Of a stretch of 64,000 bases of DNA, positions 8,375 through 16,541 are shown piece after piece. The stretch lies in NCBI RefSeq assembly GCF_018619335.1, contig NZ_JAHHDX010000039.1:1-64000 (forward strand). The letters run 5' to 3'. This DNA is from Alteromonas sp. ALT199. Lineage in GTDB: Bacteria; Pseudomonadota; Gammaproteobacteria; Enterobacterales; Alteromonadaceae. A model generated the notes under the pieces. The model ran no database searches and was not told where the DNA came from. It saw only the letters and a list, made by a program, of their open reading frames with translations. How positions within the stretch are numbered: position 1 is the first letter of the stretch; each line of letters starts with the position of its first letter. A program made the position numbers and the translations under genes.

Positions 8375-9688
8375 CTACTGCTTAGGCTTAAGCATTTCTA
8401 TCTTGGGTATAAGAGTCCATATCGCCACAATTGCAATAATGGCTAACGATGCACCGATAACGAATGCTGGCGTATAGTTTCCATCTGCGGTTAGCCACGG
8501 CACTAACGACGTTAAACCAACAGCGCCTAACTTGGCCGCCATACCTGAAAAGCCAGACAAAGTGCCTACAGCCTTCTTACCAAACAAGTCACTAGGAAGC
8601 GTTTGAACATTACCAATTGCTGTTTGGAAGCCAAATAAAATAACGGCCATGATTAGTACAGCAACTGTTGGTGCACCTGGGTTCGACATAGCAATAAGTG
8701 CAGGAAGCATAATTAAACAGCCCAAGGTGATGACTAATTTTCTAGTCTTGTCTGTGTTCCAGCCTGCCGCAATTCGGTTTTGCGCTAACAAGCCGCCAAA
8801 CCATGCGCCTAGCATCGCTCCTACATAAGGAACCCAGCCGTATATACCTATCTCTGTAACGTTCATCCCGTATACTTCGTTAAGATAGATAGGGATCCAG
8901 AATACAAATAGCCACCAAATAGGGTCGATTGCTGCCGATGCGATAATTACGCCCCAGCTCTGTTTTCGAGAAAGTAGTTCACCTGTTGAAGGGCTGTATT
9001 CCTCAGCTTCTTTGACATCACCATTTTCATCTTTGTCTTCGCTCATGGTACGCTGACCAGAAAGAATATAGTGTTTTTCTTCTTCAGTTATCCAGGAGTG
9101 CATTGCCGGCGGAGCTTTCACGATGATGACCCACGGGACAAGCCATAATAGGCCAATTGCACCTACCATAATAAATACAGCTTGCCAGCTGAAATGAAGT
9201 GTTAAAAAACCAATGATTGGAAAGGCGATGATGCCGCCAATAGCTGCACCTGAGTTGAATATACCTTGAGCTAAAGCTCGCTCTTTAGTAGGAAACCACT
9301 CAGCATTGCCTTTTGTGGCACCGGGCCAGTTACCTGCTTCAGCAATACCCAAAATAGATCTGAAAATACTAAAGCTAAGCATTCCTTGGGCAAAAGCGTG
9401 CGCGATAGTAGCCAGTGACCAAACACCAATAGAGAGGACGAAGCCAATTCGCGTTCCAATCCAGTCGAAAATCTTACCGAAAATCGCCTGACCAAATGCG
9501 TAAGAAAATACAAATACGATAGATATGTTAGCGTAAATCTGTTTCCTTTCTAACGCTGATTCATCGGGAAACAAGTCTTCTACAATAGCAGGCCATAATA
9601 CGCTTAAAGCTTGTCTATCGATGTAATTTATAATCGTTGCGAGAGCAATAAGTGTAATTACCCACCAACGTAGACCTTGAATTTTCAC
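8375..9688 (-). CDS. MFS transporter, ExuT-like anion:cation symporter
   Basis: A 437-residue inner-membrane carrier with about 12 membrane segments. The N-terminus (TIINYIDRQALSVLWPAI) and the later GIAEAGNWPGATKGNAEWFP are typical of the ACS group of the major facilitator superfamily, which includes hexuronate carriers such as ExuT. A hydrophilic central loop at about residues 205-240 (rich in Glu and Asp) separates the two halves. Translation probably begins at GTG. It lies 51 bases after the reductase gene on the same strand, so the two should be co-transcribed. The likely job is to move a uronate monomer or unsaturated uronate derivative into the cytoplasm. The exact substrate cannot be read from the sequence. 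Confidence 0.85.
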   Translation of the reverse strand: MKIQGLRWWVITLIALATIINYIDRQALSVLWPAIVEDLFPDESALERKQIYANISIVFVFSYAFGQAIFGKIFDWIGTRIGFVLSIGVWSLATIAHAFAQGMLSFSIFRSILGIAEAGNWPGATKGNAEWFPTKERALAQGIFNSGAAIGGIIAFPIIGFLTLHFSWQAVFIMVGAIGLLWLVPWVIIVKAPPAMHSWITEEEKHYILSGQRTMSEDKDENGDVKEAEEYSPSTGELLSRKQSWGVIIASAAIDPIWWLFVFWIPIYLNEVYGMNVTEIGIYGWVPYVGAMLGAWFGGLLAQNRIAAGWNTDKTRKLVITLGCLIMLPALIAMSNPGAPTVAVLIMAVILFGFQTAIGNVQTLPSDLFGKKAVGTLSGFSGMAAKLGAVGLTSLVPWLTADGNYTPAFVIGASLAIIAIVAIWTLIPKIEMLKPKQ

Positions 9689-9739
9689 GGCATCACTTCT
9701 CTTTTAGGTTGTGTATAGTTTCGCCAGCGCGTTCGTTTA

Positions 9740-10618
9740 CTACTTATCTAATTTGACAAAATAGTCGTAGATTTCAGGTACGTTGCCGTTACCTAAGCCC
9801 GCATCTAAAGCTGCTTGCAAATTAGCTGATGAACCTTCAGCAATTTTTGATTCAGTTCCCAGATCTTCAACCATTTTTAGAAAATAGCCTAAGTCTTTGT
9901 TGGCGTTAGCAATAGAAAAGCCTAAATCGCTGTTGTTATCTACCGCATAATTCTTACAAAATTGCATAAACGGTGAATTTGAAGGACCCGCTGACATAAT
10001 GTCGAACAGTTGTTGGCGATCAACACCTGCACGCTCTGCTACAGCAAATGCTTGAGACATAGCGCATACTGTGGTCATTCCCATGAAATTATTGATTAGT
10101 TTCGTAGTATGGCCCGCGCCAAGTTGTCCAAGATAGAATACGTTTTCACCTTGTTCATCAAGTACTGGCTTAACTTTTTCAAAAGTTTCTTTATCACCAG
10201 AAGCCATAATATTAAGAAGACCGTCTTTTGCATGAGCAGGTGTGCGGCCTAATGGTGCATCTACCATACCTACGCCTTTAGCAGCTAAATCAGAGCCAAT
10301 TTTTCGAGTAGAAGACGGAATTGAGGTACCAAAATCTATTACAACTGCACCTTCTTTAAGGCCTGCCATAATACCGTCGTCAGCATACATCACCGACTCT
10401 ACAATATTGGATGTGGTCAAACACAGCATTACGATATCTGACTTTTCTGCCAGCTCCTTGCCTGAGGTAGCTACACCTGCTCCACGCTCAGTGCATTTTG
10501 CAACTGCTTCTGGATTTAAATCCATAACTGTAGTTGGAAAACCTTTGTTTAAAAGGTTTTCTACCATGTTGCCGCCCATAAGGCCTAGGCCGATAAAACC
10601 AATTGATGGTTTAGACAT
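9740..10618 (-). CDS. 3-hydroxyisobutyrate dehydrogenase-family reductase
   Basis: A 292-residue cytoplasmic NAD(P)-dependent oxidoreductase. The Rossmann motif GLGLMG is at residues 10-15, and Asp33 after the second strand suggests NAD preference. The family catalytic Lys is Lys173 in GAGHTTKLINNFM, with Asn177. The substrate loop (120-133, DAPLGRTPAHAKDG) departs from the usual DAPVSGG form, pointing to a substrate other than 3-hydroxyisobutyrate. Relatives in alginate loci reduce 4-deoxy-L-erythro-5-hexoseulose uronate (DehR type) or tartronate semialdehyde; which applies here is inference. A longer open frame runs to 10681 from a GTG, but ATG at 10618 has GAGG about 9 bases upstream and matches the usual family start. 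First gene of a unit with the MFS carrier. Confidence 0.82.
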   Translation of the reverse strand: MSKPSIGFIGLGLMGGNMVENLLNKGFPTTVMDLNPEAVAKCTERGAGVATSGKELAEKSDIVMLCLTTSNIVESVMYADDGIMAGLKEGAVVIDFGTSIPSSTRKIGSDLAAKGVGMVDAPLGRTPAHAKDGLLNIMASGDKETFEKVKPVLDEQGENVFYLGQLGAGHTTKLINNFMGMTTVCAMSQAFAVAERAGVDRQQLFDIMSAGPSNSPFMQFCKNYAVDNNSDLGFSIANANKDLGYFLKMVEDLGTESKIAEGSSANLQAALDAGLGNGNVPEIYDYFVKLDK

Positions 10619-11239
10619 TATCTTTTCCTCATAAGTAAAAATTTCGAAGGTTAGATACAACCTTGTCACCCTTGGTATCACCTAGTCTTTAACGGTCCAC
10701 TGTCTATCAAACAGTGCTCTATTAACTTTATGACTATTGTTATTACCAATTTCATGGGTTAACCCTATTTCTATCTTGCCAATTTGTCAACCAATATCGA
10801 TACTGAGGTCATTAATATGTAAACAAAATGTAGGTATTTAGATGAGAAATCATTATGAAATTTTGTTTTTAAAGTGAATTTATGATATTAAATTGCTGAT
10901 ATTTAATTACTTTTTTTGACTTTTATGTGAGCACGGGTAAATGAGAAGTGACATTGGAATTTGTTTATTTGAAAGTATAAATTCACTTACTGAAATTTGA
11001 AGAGTGTCGTTTTATTGGTCAAGTCAATTTAGCTACAATTCAAATTTGATTGATAAAGATAGGTTCGTTGTATGCATCTTGGTTACACCGTTGTAGGATT
11101 AAGGTAAGCTATAGCCCATAAAACGCAGTCGTATTTTCAACGTTAAGTACGATTAGGTTTAATTGCACTGGCACCGTTGCGTGTAGGACACAAAGTAGCG
11201 CAATGTGTTGAAAGCCAGAGTTTAAATAGATAATAGAGA
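10619..11239. other. Long AT-rich divergent intergenic region
   Basis: About 620 bases between the leftward reductase and the rightward ketosynthase gene. It contains uronate-locus operator-like boxes at 10743-10795 and the palindrome GGGTTAACCC at 10756-10765. I see no open frame with a ribosome binding site. A further TTGGTCAA near 11016 may be chance. Confidence 0.5.
10743..10795 (-). promoter_or_regulatory. Candidate GntR/UxuR-like operator upstream of the reductase-MFS unit
   Basis: TTACCAAT at 10743-10750, within a TTATTACCAATTT that is the exact reverse complement of bases in the lipoprotein-gene promoter (8152-8164). A second degenerate copy, TTGCCAATTTGTCAACCAAT, follows at 10776-10795. 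The match links the two units as one regulon; the regulator is not in this window. Confidence 0.45.
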
Positions 11240-11245
11240 ATGCTT

Positions 11246-12370
11246 ATGTCTCAACAAGTAGTGATTAGTGGTGTGGGTGTTTGGCACCCTAAAGACAGTA
11301 TTACTAACGAAGAATTAGTAGATAGTTACAACGCATATGCCGATGTGTTTAACGTAAAAAATGAAAAACAAATTGAAGCCGGTGAAGTTGCCGCGATGCC
11401 TCACTCGAGCGCAGAGTTTATAGAAAAAGCGTCGGGCATTAAAAGCCGTTACATTTATCAAAAAGAGGGTGCGCTCGACATCACGCGAATGAAGCCAAAA
11501 GTTGCCCCTCGAGCAGATGATGAACTTTCTCACCAAGCCGAGATTGCCGTAGAGGCCGCCAAACTTGCGCTATCATCTGCCAATATAAGTGCTGGTGAGA
11601 TTGATGCTGTGATTGTTTCTTGTGCCTACACTCAGCGCGCTTATCCGGCTATTGCTATTGAAGTACAAGAAGCTTTGAATATTGAAGGTTTTGGTTTTGA
11701 TATGTTAGTCGCTTGCTCCGCTGCGACCTTCGGCATGCATCGCGCTTATGAAATGCTGTGCGCTAAAAATGCGACCCGCGTGTTGGTGATTAACCCAGAA
11801 CTAGTTTCGCCACAAATTAACTATGCCGACCGCGACAGTCATTTCATTTTCGGTGACGTGGCAACGGCAACGGTTCTTGAATTTGCGGAAACGGCCAAGA
11901 GCGAGCACGTTTACGACGTTTTAAGTACCAAGGCACTGACGAAGTTCTCTAACAATATTCGTTCAAACTTTGGTTACATGACGCGAGCTGAAGATGTTGA
12001 CCCTTATGGGCCAGACAAACTGTTCCACCAAGCCGGACGCAAAGTGTTCAAAGAAGTGTGCCCGTTGGCTGCTGCACACATTGAAGCGCATCTGGCAAGT
12101 CACGATATTACACCCGAAGGTGTGAAGCGTTGGTGGCTACATCAGGCAAACATTAATATGAATACTCTGATTTGCAAACGTTTGCTAGGACGCGATGCAG
12201 ATCGCACAGAAGCACCAATCGTGCTTGATGAATACGCTAATACTGCTTCTGCGGGCTCTGTAATAGCGTTTGGCTTGAATCACAAAGATCTTGTTGCCGG
12301 CGACATAGGTGTGCTTTGTTCATTCGGAGCTGGCTATTCGATTGGTTCACTGGTAATACGCAAACGATAA
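11246..12370 (+). CDS. FabH-like beta-ketoacyl-ACP synthase III
   Basis: A 374-residue thiolase-fold condensing enzyme. The nucleophile is Cys157 in LVACSAATFG; the partner His299 is in WWLHQANINMN and Asn332 in EYANTASAG, giving the Cys-His-Asn triad of the FabH (KAS III) group. It is about 55 residues longer than E. coli FabH and lacks neighbouring fatty-acid genes, so it is unlikely to be the housekeeping copy. It resembles the Pseudomonas PA3286 type that feeds beta-oxidation acyl-CoA into fatty-acid synthesis; this is from memory of the family. A start six bases earlier (11240) exists, but AGAGA lies six bases before the ATG at 11246 and abuts the earlier one. Probably monocistronic. Confidence 0.85.
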   Translation: MSQQVVISGVGVWHPKDSITNEELVDSYNAYADVFNVKNEKQIEAGEVAAMPHSSAEFIEKASGIKSRYIYQKEGALDITRMKPKVAPRADDELSHQAEIAVEAAKLALSSANISAGEIDAVIVSCAYTQRAYPAIAIEVQEALNIEGFGFDMLVACSAATFGMHRAYEMLCAKNATRVLVINPELVSPQINYADRDSHFIFGDVATATVLEFAETAKSEHVYDVLSTKALTKFSNNIRSNFGYMTRAEDVDPYGPDKLFHQAGRKVFKEVCPLAAAHIEAHLASHDITPEGVKRWWLHQANINMNTLICKRLLGRDADRTEAPIVLDEYANTASAGSVIAFGLNHKDLVAGDIGVLCSFGAGYSIGSLVIRKR

Positions 12371-12620
12371 CTTTCTGAGCGCAGGTTCTACCTGCGCTGT
12401 GCAAAGTGCGTTACTTTGTTCTGTGTTTAAATACGCGCATTTGGACAAGCCACGTTTTAACCAAATGCGCCAGCAGGCCAAATAGAATGATGACATTGCA
12501 AGACAAGAAAATTAGTAGCATTTAATTAAGGCAGTAGCATTCAAGTATTATTAATATGATGATCTACACGGGTGTAGGTCAGCGTCTCCTAAAAAATGAT
12601 AATAAAGGTGAGATAAAAGG

Positions 12621-14666
12621 ATGATTTCAGATGTAGGCTATGGATTAAATAGTCTGGCGCACTTAGCCCTTTTATTATTATTGCTGACAGTAAGAAAACC
12701 AGGGGTAGCCAAACATCTACTCGTTCTAGCAACTGCGGCTACTTTTCTGTGGTCGACAAGTTTAATCACCTCACTTTTCGGTCCTATTTCTCTTAGCTGG
12801 TTACTTAGTGTTGATGTAATAAAGCAATTGGCTTGGCTGTTGTTCTTAGCTGCCTGTATTCAAACTAACTTCACCAATATTGCTGCGGTTTTAAAACGTC
12901 CAATTACGCTTATTATTGTCGCGCCAGCGCTTGTCGCACTTCTTGCGCCCTACTTATTGGCAGTAAATCCTGCGTGGAGCTTCCTAGTTTTAATCGTACT
13001 TTCTTTAGAAGTGCTTGTACTTTTAGAGGTTGTATACCGACAAGCGGGAAGAGAACAGTGGGCTTTTAAACCCCTTATAATTTATCTGGGCGCAACAAAT
13101 CTGTTCGAGTTTGTCACCTACGCCAACGCGACCATGGTCAATCAGGTAGAGATTGGCTACATCGCTGCGCGGGGTTATATTTATTTTTTGTTAATGCCTT
13201 TGTTAGTCATATCAATTCGACGAATTCATCACTGGGGCATAGATATATTCATCTCACGGGATGTAGTTTTACACAGCTCACTATTGTTAGTGGCTGGCGG
13301 TTACCTTTTCGTGATGGCCGTGGTTGGCTATGCCATAAATTATATGGGTGGAAACTGGGGAGCGACAGTTCAAATAATTCTTGTAGTCATGTCGTTTGCG
13401 CTATTGGCCACCGTATTTTTGTCGAATGGCTTTCGAACCAAAATAAAAGTCTTCATCACCAAACACTTCTTTGCAAACCAGTTTGACTACCGCGTTGAAT
13501 GGGTGAAGCTAACCAAGTGGCTTACTCGCGCCGGCGATACGTCTTCAGACGTTTTTCATGCAGGGCTAACAGGTATGCTAAACGCTATTCAGTATGAATC
13601 TGGTATGCTTTTTAAAGTGACTCCAAATGGTTATGAGTGTGTGGCGAAAGCTTCGCCTATTGAAAGCTCGGCTAATGAAAGCGTAGATAGTGCCATCTGC
13701 ACCACTTTAGAAGCCCTCGCACATTACAGTGACGAGAATGGTTGGATTATCGATACTGACGCTTACCTGGTTAAACCGTTTGACTATGAAGGGTTAAAAT
13801 TAAACCGCGACGCACTAAAAGAGTGGGGTTACCAACTATTTGTCCCTTTTTTGAAAGACGGTGGGTTGTGGGGATTTGCCGTGCTGGCGTCAGGCGACAA
13901 AGAAAAGATAAGTCTCAACTGGGAAGTGAAGGATTATCTTACTGCGGTTTCAGAGCAAGTTGGTACTTATATGCAACACCATGAAGCTGCTCAAGTAGTT
14001 GCTGAGAATGCGCAGTTCGCAGCGTTTAATCGCATGTCTGCGTTTGTATTACACGATTTAAAAAATGTACTCGCCCAAGTAGACCTAATTCTTGCAAACG
14101 CTCAACAGCACAAGCACAACCCTGAGTTTATCGAAGACACGTTCGAAACCTTAGAGCATACTAAGGCAAGAATGGAGAAAATGCTTAAGCAACTAACTGA
14201 CAAGAAGGCGGTAGACGAAGGTGTAAACGCTGAGCTTTTGCTATCTGATGTTGCGAAAGATGTGGTGAGCAACCGCTGCTCCGGTTTAAATCCGTTACCG
14301 AAAGTGCATGTACTTAAAGAAGCTGCAGTAACGATTGATAAAGAAAAAGTAGCAAATGTCTTTTATCATTTGATCAGCAATGCACAACAAGCAACGAATG
14401 ATGACGGTGAAGTTGATGTGGTTATTACCGCTAATTCTGACAACAATACCCAGCTTGTCATGATAGAGGATAATGGTGAAGGTATGGATAAGGCGTTTAT
14501 CGAAGAGCGTTTGTTCAAGCCTTTTGATACTACGAAGGGGAATGCAGGTATGGGGATCGGTGCTTATGACGCAAAAACCTATATCGAATCTATTGGTGGC
14601 AAATTAACTGTTCAAAGTGAACCAGGGCGCGGTAGCTGTTTTACACTGTATTTTCCGATAGGATAG
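12621..14666 (+). CDS. prsK: PrsK-like sensor histidine kinase
   Basis: A 681-residue membrane kinase. The first 265 residues or so contain about eight hydrophobic segments, then a GAF-like domain (about 295-445) and a kinase core. The phosphoacceptor is His478 in LHDLKN; the ATP domain shows an N box (HLISNAQQA), DNGEGMD and GNAGMGIGAYDAK. The membrane-GAF-HDLKN layout is that of PrsK, the kinase named with the PEP-CTERM/exosortase exopolysaccharide system. AGG lies a few bases before the ATG. The response regulator begins 80 bases downstream. No exosortase, PEP-CTERM protein or polysaccharide gene is in the window, so targets must be elsewhere. The input signal is unknown. Confidence 0.85.
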   Translation: MISDVGYGLNSLAHLALLLLLLTVRKPGVAKHLLVLATAATFLWSTSLITSLFGPISLSWLLSVDVIKQLAWLLFLAACIQTNFTNIAAVLKRPITLIIVAPALVALLAPYLLAVNPAWSFLVLIVLSLEVLVLLEVVYRQAGREQWAFKPLIIYLGATNLFEFVTYANATMVNQVEIGYIAARGYIYFLLMPLLVISIRRIHHWGIDIFISRDVVLHSSLLLVAGGYLFVMAVVGYAINYMGGNWGATVQIILVVMSFALLATVFLSNGFRTKIKVFITKHFFANQFDYRVEWVKLTKWLTRAGDTSSDVFHAGLTGMLNAIQYESGMLFKVTPNGYECVAKASPIESSANESVDSAICTTLEALAHYSDENGWIIDTDAYLVKPFDYEGLKLNRDALKEWGYQLFVPFLKDGGLWGFAVLASGDKEKISLNWEVKDYLTAVSEQVGTYMQHHEAAQVVAENAQFAAFNRMSAFVLHDLKNVLAQVDLILANAQQHKHNPEFIEDTFETLEHTKARMEKMLKQLTDKKAVDEGVNAELLLSDVAKDVVSNRCSGLNPLPKVHVLKEAAVTIDKEKVANVFYHLISNAQQATNDDGEVDVVITANSDNNTQLVMIEDNGEGMDKAFIEERLFKPFDTTKGNAGMGIGAYDAKTYIESIGGKLTVQSEPGRGSCFTLYFPIG

Positions 14667-14746
14667 AATAAATATAAAGAACGAGAATAAAACAGTGAGT
14701 TATTCATGTTCTTTGGATGGACGAAGTAGATTAATAGGATGATGAA

Positions 14747-16108
14747 ATGACCGATACCATTTTGGTAGTAGATGATGATTTAGGCATTCAAAAGCAGCTT
14801 AAATGGAGTCTTACAGATTACAATGTCGTTTTTGCTGACGATCATACTTCTGCCATTGCGCAGCTTCGACGTTTTGAGCCCAAAGTTGTCACTTTGGACT
14901 TGGGACTTCCCCCAGACCCGGCTAATGCTTCAGAGGGCTTGCGGATTCTTCACGATATCATCGCACTGGCGCCGAGAACGAAAGTAATTGTGGTTACTGG
15001 TAATAGTGATAAGCAAAATGCGCTTAAAGCTATTGATTTTGGTGCTTACGATTTTTATCAAAAACCTATCGATTCAGATACCATCAAGTTATTAGTCAAT
15101 CGCGCGTTAAACCTTTCAAAGTTAGAGCACGAAAACAGCATTTTAGCGCGCACCCGTTCAGGTATGTCTAGAATTGTTGGCAACAGTGAAGCGATTCAAA
15201 AAGTGGTGCGTCGCGCCGAGAAAATTGCCAATACCGATATCAGTACGTTACTACTAGGTGAAAGTGGTACGGGTAAAGAGGTATTTGCACGCAGCATTCA
15301 TGAACATAGCCCCAGAAAAGACAAACCATTTGTGGCGATAAACTGCGCGTCTATTCCAGAAAACCTGCTCGAAAGTGAATTATTTGGCTACGAAAAAGGC
15401 GCGTTCACAGGCGCAAATAAAACGACGTTAGGTAAAATAGAAACGGCACAGGGCGGTACGCTATTTTTAGATGAAATTGGTGATATGCCTATCGGCTTGC
15501 AAGCTAAGATGCTTCGTTTCTTGCAAGAGCGAGTGATTGAGCGGGTCGGTGGGCGTAATGAAATACCCGTAGATATACGTGTTATATGTGCGACTCACCG
15601 GGATTTACAATCTATGGTAGCGCAAGAAACCTTTAGGGAAGATTTGTACTACCGAGTGGGTGAGATGCCTATCATGATCCCGCCGCTGCGTGAACGGGAT
15701 CAAGATATTATTTTACTCGCCCGTACCTTCCTAAACATTTATCGCGAAGAGTTTAAAGCTAAAGCCAAGAGCTTTTCCGAAACGGCGGTTAATGCCATGC
15801 TGGCCCATAAGTGGCCGGGTAACATTCGTGAAATGCAAAACAAACTCAAATCAGCGGTTATTATGGCTGAAGGTACGGTAATACAGCCTGACGATTTAGG
15901 GCTTTTGCCAGTAGATGCCGAAGATGAACCTGAAACGCTAAACTTACGTGAAGTGCGAGAAATTGCAGAAAGCCGCGCCATACGAAGAGCTTACCAAAAG
16001 GCAGATAAAAATATGTCTAAAACGGCTGAACTACTAGGCGTCACTCGGCCAACGCTTTATTCGTTAATTGACAAATATCATATGGAAGATGTTAAAAGTA
16101 GTGATTAA
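14747..16108 (+). CDS. prsR: PrsR-like sigma-54-dependent response regulator
   Basis: A 453-residue regulator. The receiver domain has an acidic pocket (Asp10, Asp11) and phosphoacceptor Asp51 in LDLGLPPD. The AAA+ domain has Walker A GESGTGKE (171-178) and the sigma-54 contact loop GAFTGA (218-223), so it activates RpoN promoters. A Fis-type helix-turn-helix is at about 424-447 (KTAELLGVTRPTLYSLIDKY). It forms a pair with the preceding kinase and matches the PEP-CTERM-box response regulator family. All residues needed for phosphorylation, ATP hydrolysis and sigma-54 contact are visible. I found no clear -24/-12 promoter beside the pair itself. Confidence 0.9.
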   Translation: MTDTILVVDDDLGIQKQLKWSLTDYNVVFADDHTSAIAQLRRFEPKVVTLDLGLPPDPANASEGLRILHDIIALAPRTKVIVVTGNSDKQNALKAIDFGAYDFYQKPIDSDTIKLLVNRALNLSKLEHENSILARTRSGMSRIVGNSEAIQKVVRRAEKIANTDISTLLLGESGTGKEVFARSIHEHSPRKDKPFVAINCASIPENLLESELFGYEKGAFTGANKTTLGKIETAQGGTLFLDEIGDMPIGLQAKMLRFLQERVIERVGGRNEIPVDIRVICATHRDLQSMVAQETFREDLYYRVGEMPIMIPPLRERDQDIILLARTFLNIYREEFKAKAKSFSETAVNAMLAHKWPGNIREMQNKLKSAVIMAEGTVIQPDDLGLLPVDAEDEPETLNLREVREIAESRAIRRAYQKADKNMSKTAELLGVTRPTLYSLIDKYHMEDVKSSD

Positions 16109-16142
16109 GGCCTGTTTGTCACTACTGTTCGTGATAAAGCGT

Positions 16143-16168
16143 ATAGGGTGAGATGCCTTTCACCCTAT
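16143..16168 (+). terminator. Hairpin after the response regulator gene
   Basis: An 8-bp inverted repeat ATAGGGTG / CACCCTAT with a 10-base loop, 35 bases after the stop. There is no strong T run, so termination is uncertain. Confidence 0.45.
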
Positions 16169-16205
16169 TAAACAAGACTAGGCCTGGTTAATTTGTCGTA
16201 TATTT

Positions 16206-16523
16206 TTATAATACAAACTGGCGGCGAGGCTCAGCTAACGCATCGTGGCCGCTAAACGTCACTTCAACGATTACTTTATTGGGACTATGCTCAATAAAAA
16301 TAATGCTTCCACACACATTACATACATGGTGCGTTTCACCATTGGCCTCATGCAATTCGGCTAACGAGGAAGGAGCACAGTCAATGACAAGTCTTTCTTT
16401 TTCAACCGCCATACATAATTTGCTGGTATCTGTCTGGGTTAGCGTTTCGTTATCGGCTTCTAATTCATCAATATGGTCAATCTCATATTGAATGGCTTGG
16501 CAGCTACAGCTTCCTCTATACAT
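16206..16523 (-). CDS. Small GFA/CENP-V-like zinc-binding protein
   Basis: A 105-residue protein with CSC near the start (residues 6-8, GSCSCQAIQYEI) and CNVCGS near residue 70. These two Cys pairs resemble the zinc site of the GFA (glutathione-dependent formaldehyde-activating) or Mss4-like fold. The typical GFA protein has more Cys residues and is longer, so this is a reduced or divergent member and enzymatic activity should not be assumed. It begins 18 bases after the diguanylate cyclase gene ends on the same strand, so the two are probably co-transcribed. Confidence 0.65.
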   Translation of the reverse strand: MYRGSCSCQAIQYEIDHIDELEADNETLTQTDTSKLCMAVEKERLVIDCAPSSLAELHEANGETHHVCNVCGSIIFIEHSPNKVIVEVTFSGHDALAEPRRQFVL

Positions 16524-16541
16524 ATTTCTTTTTCTCTACTG

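Noticed and set aside
10242-10634. 130-codon open frame antisense to the reductase
   Set aside because: It is a shadow of the coding strand; the reductase motifs on the other strand are clear.
11160-11200. TGGCACCGTTGC resembling a sigma-54 promoter upstream of the ketosynthase
   Set aside because: The GG and GC elements are about three bases too close for a -24/-12 promoter.
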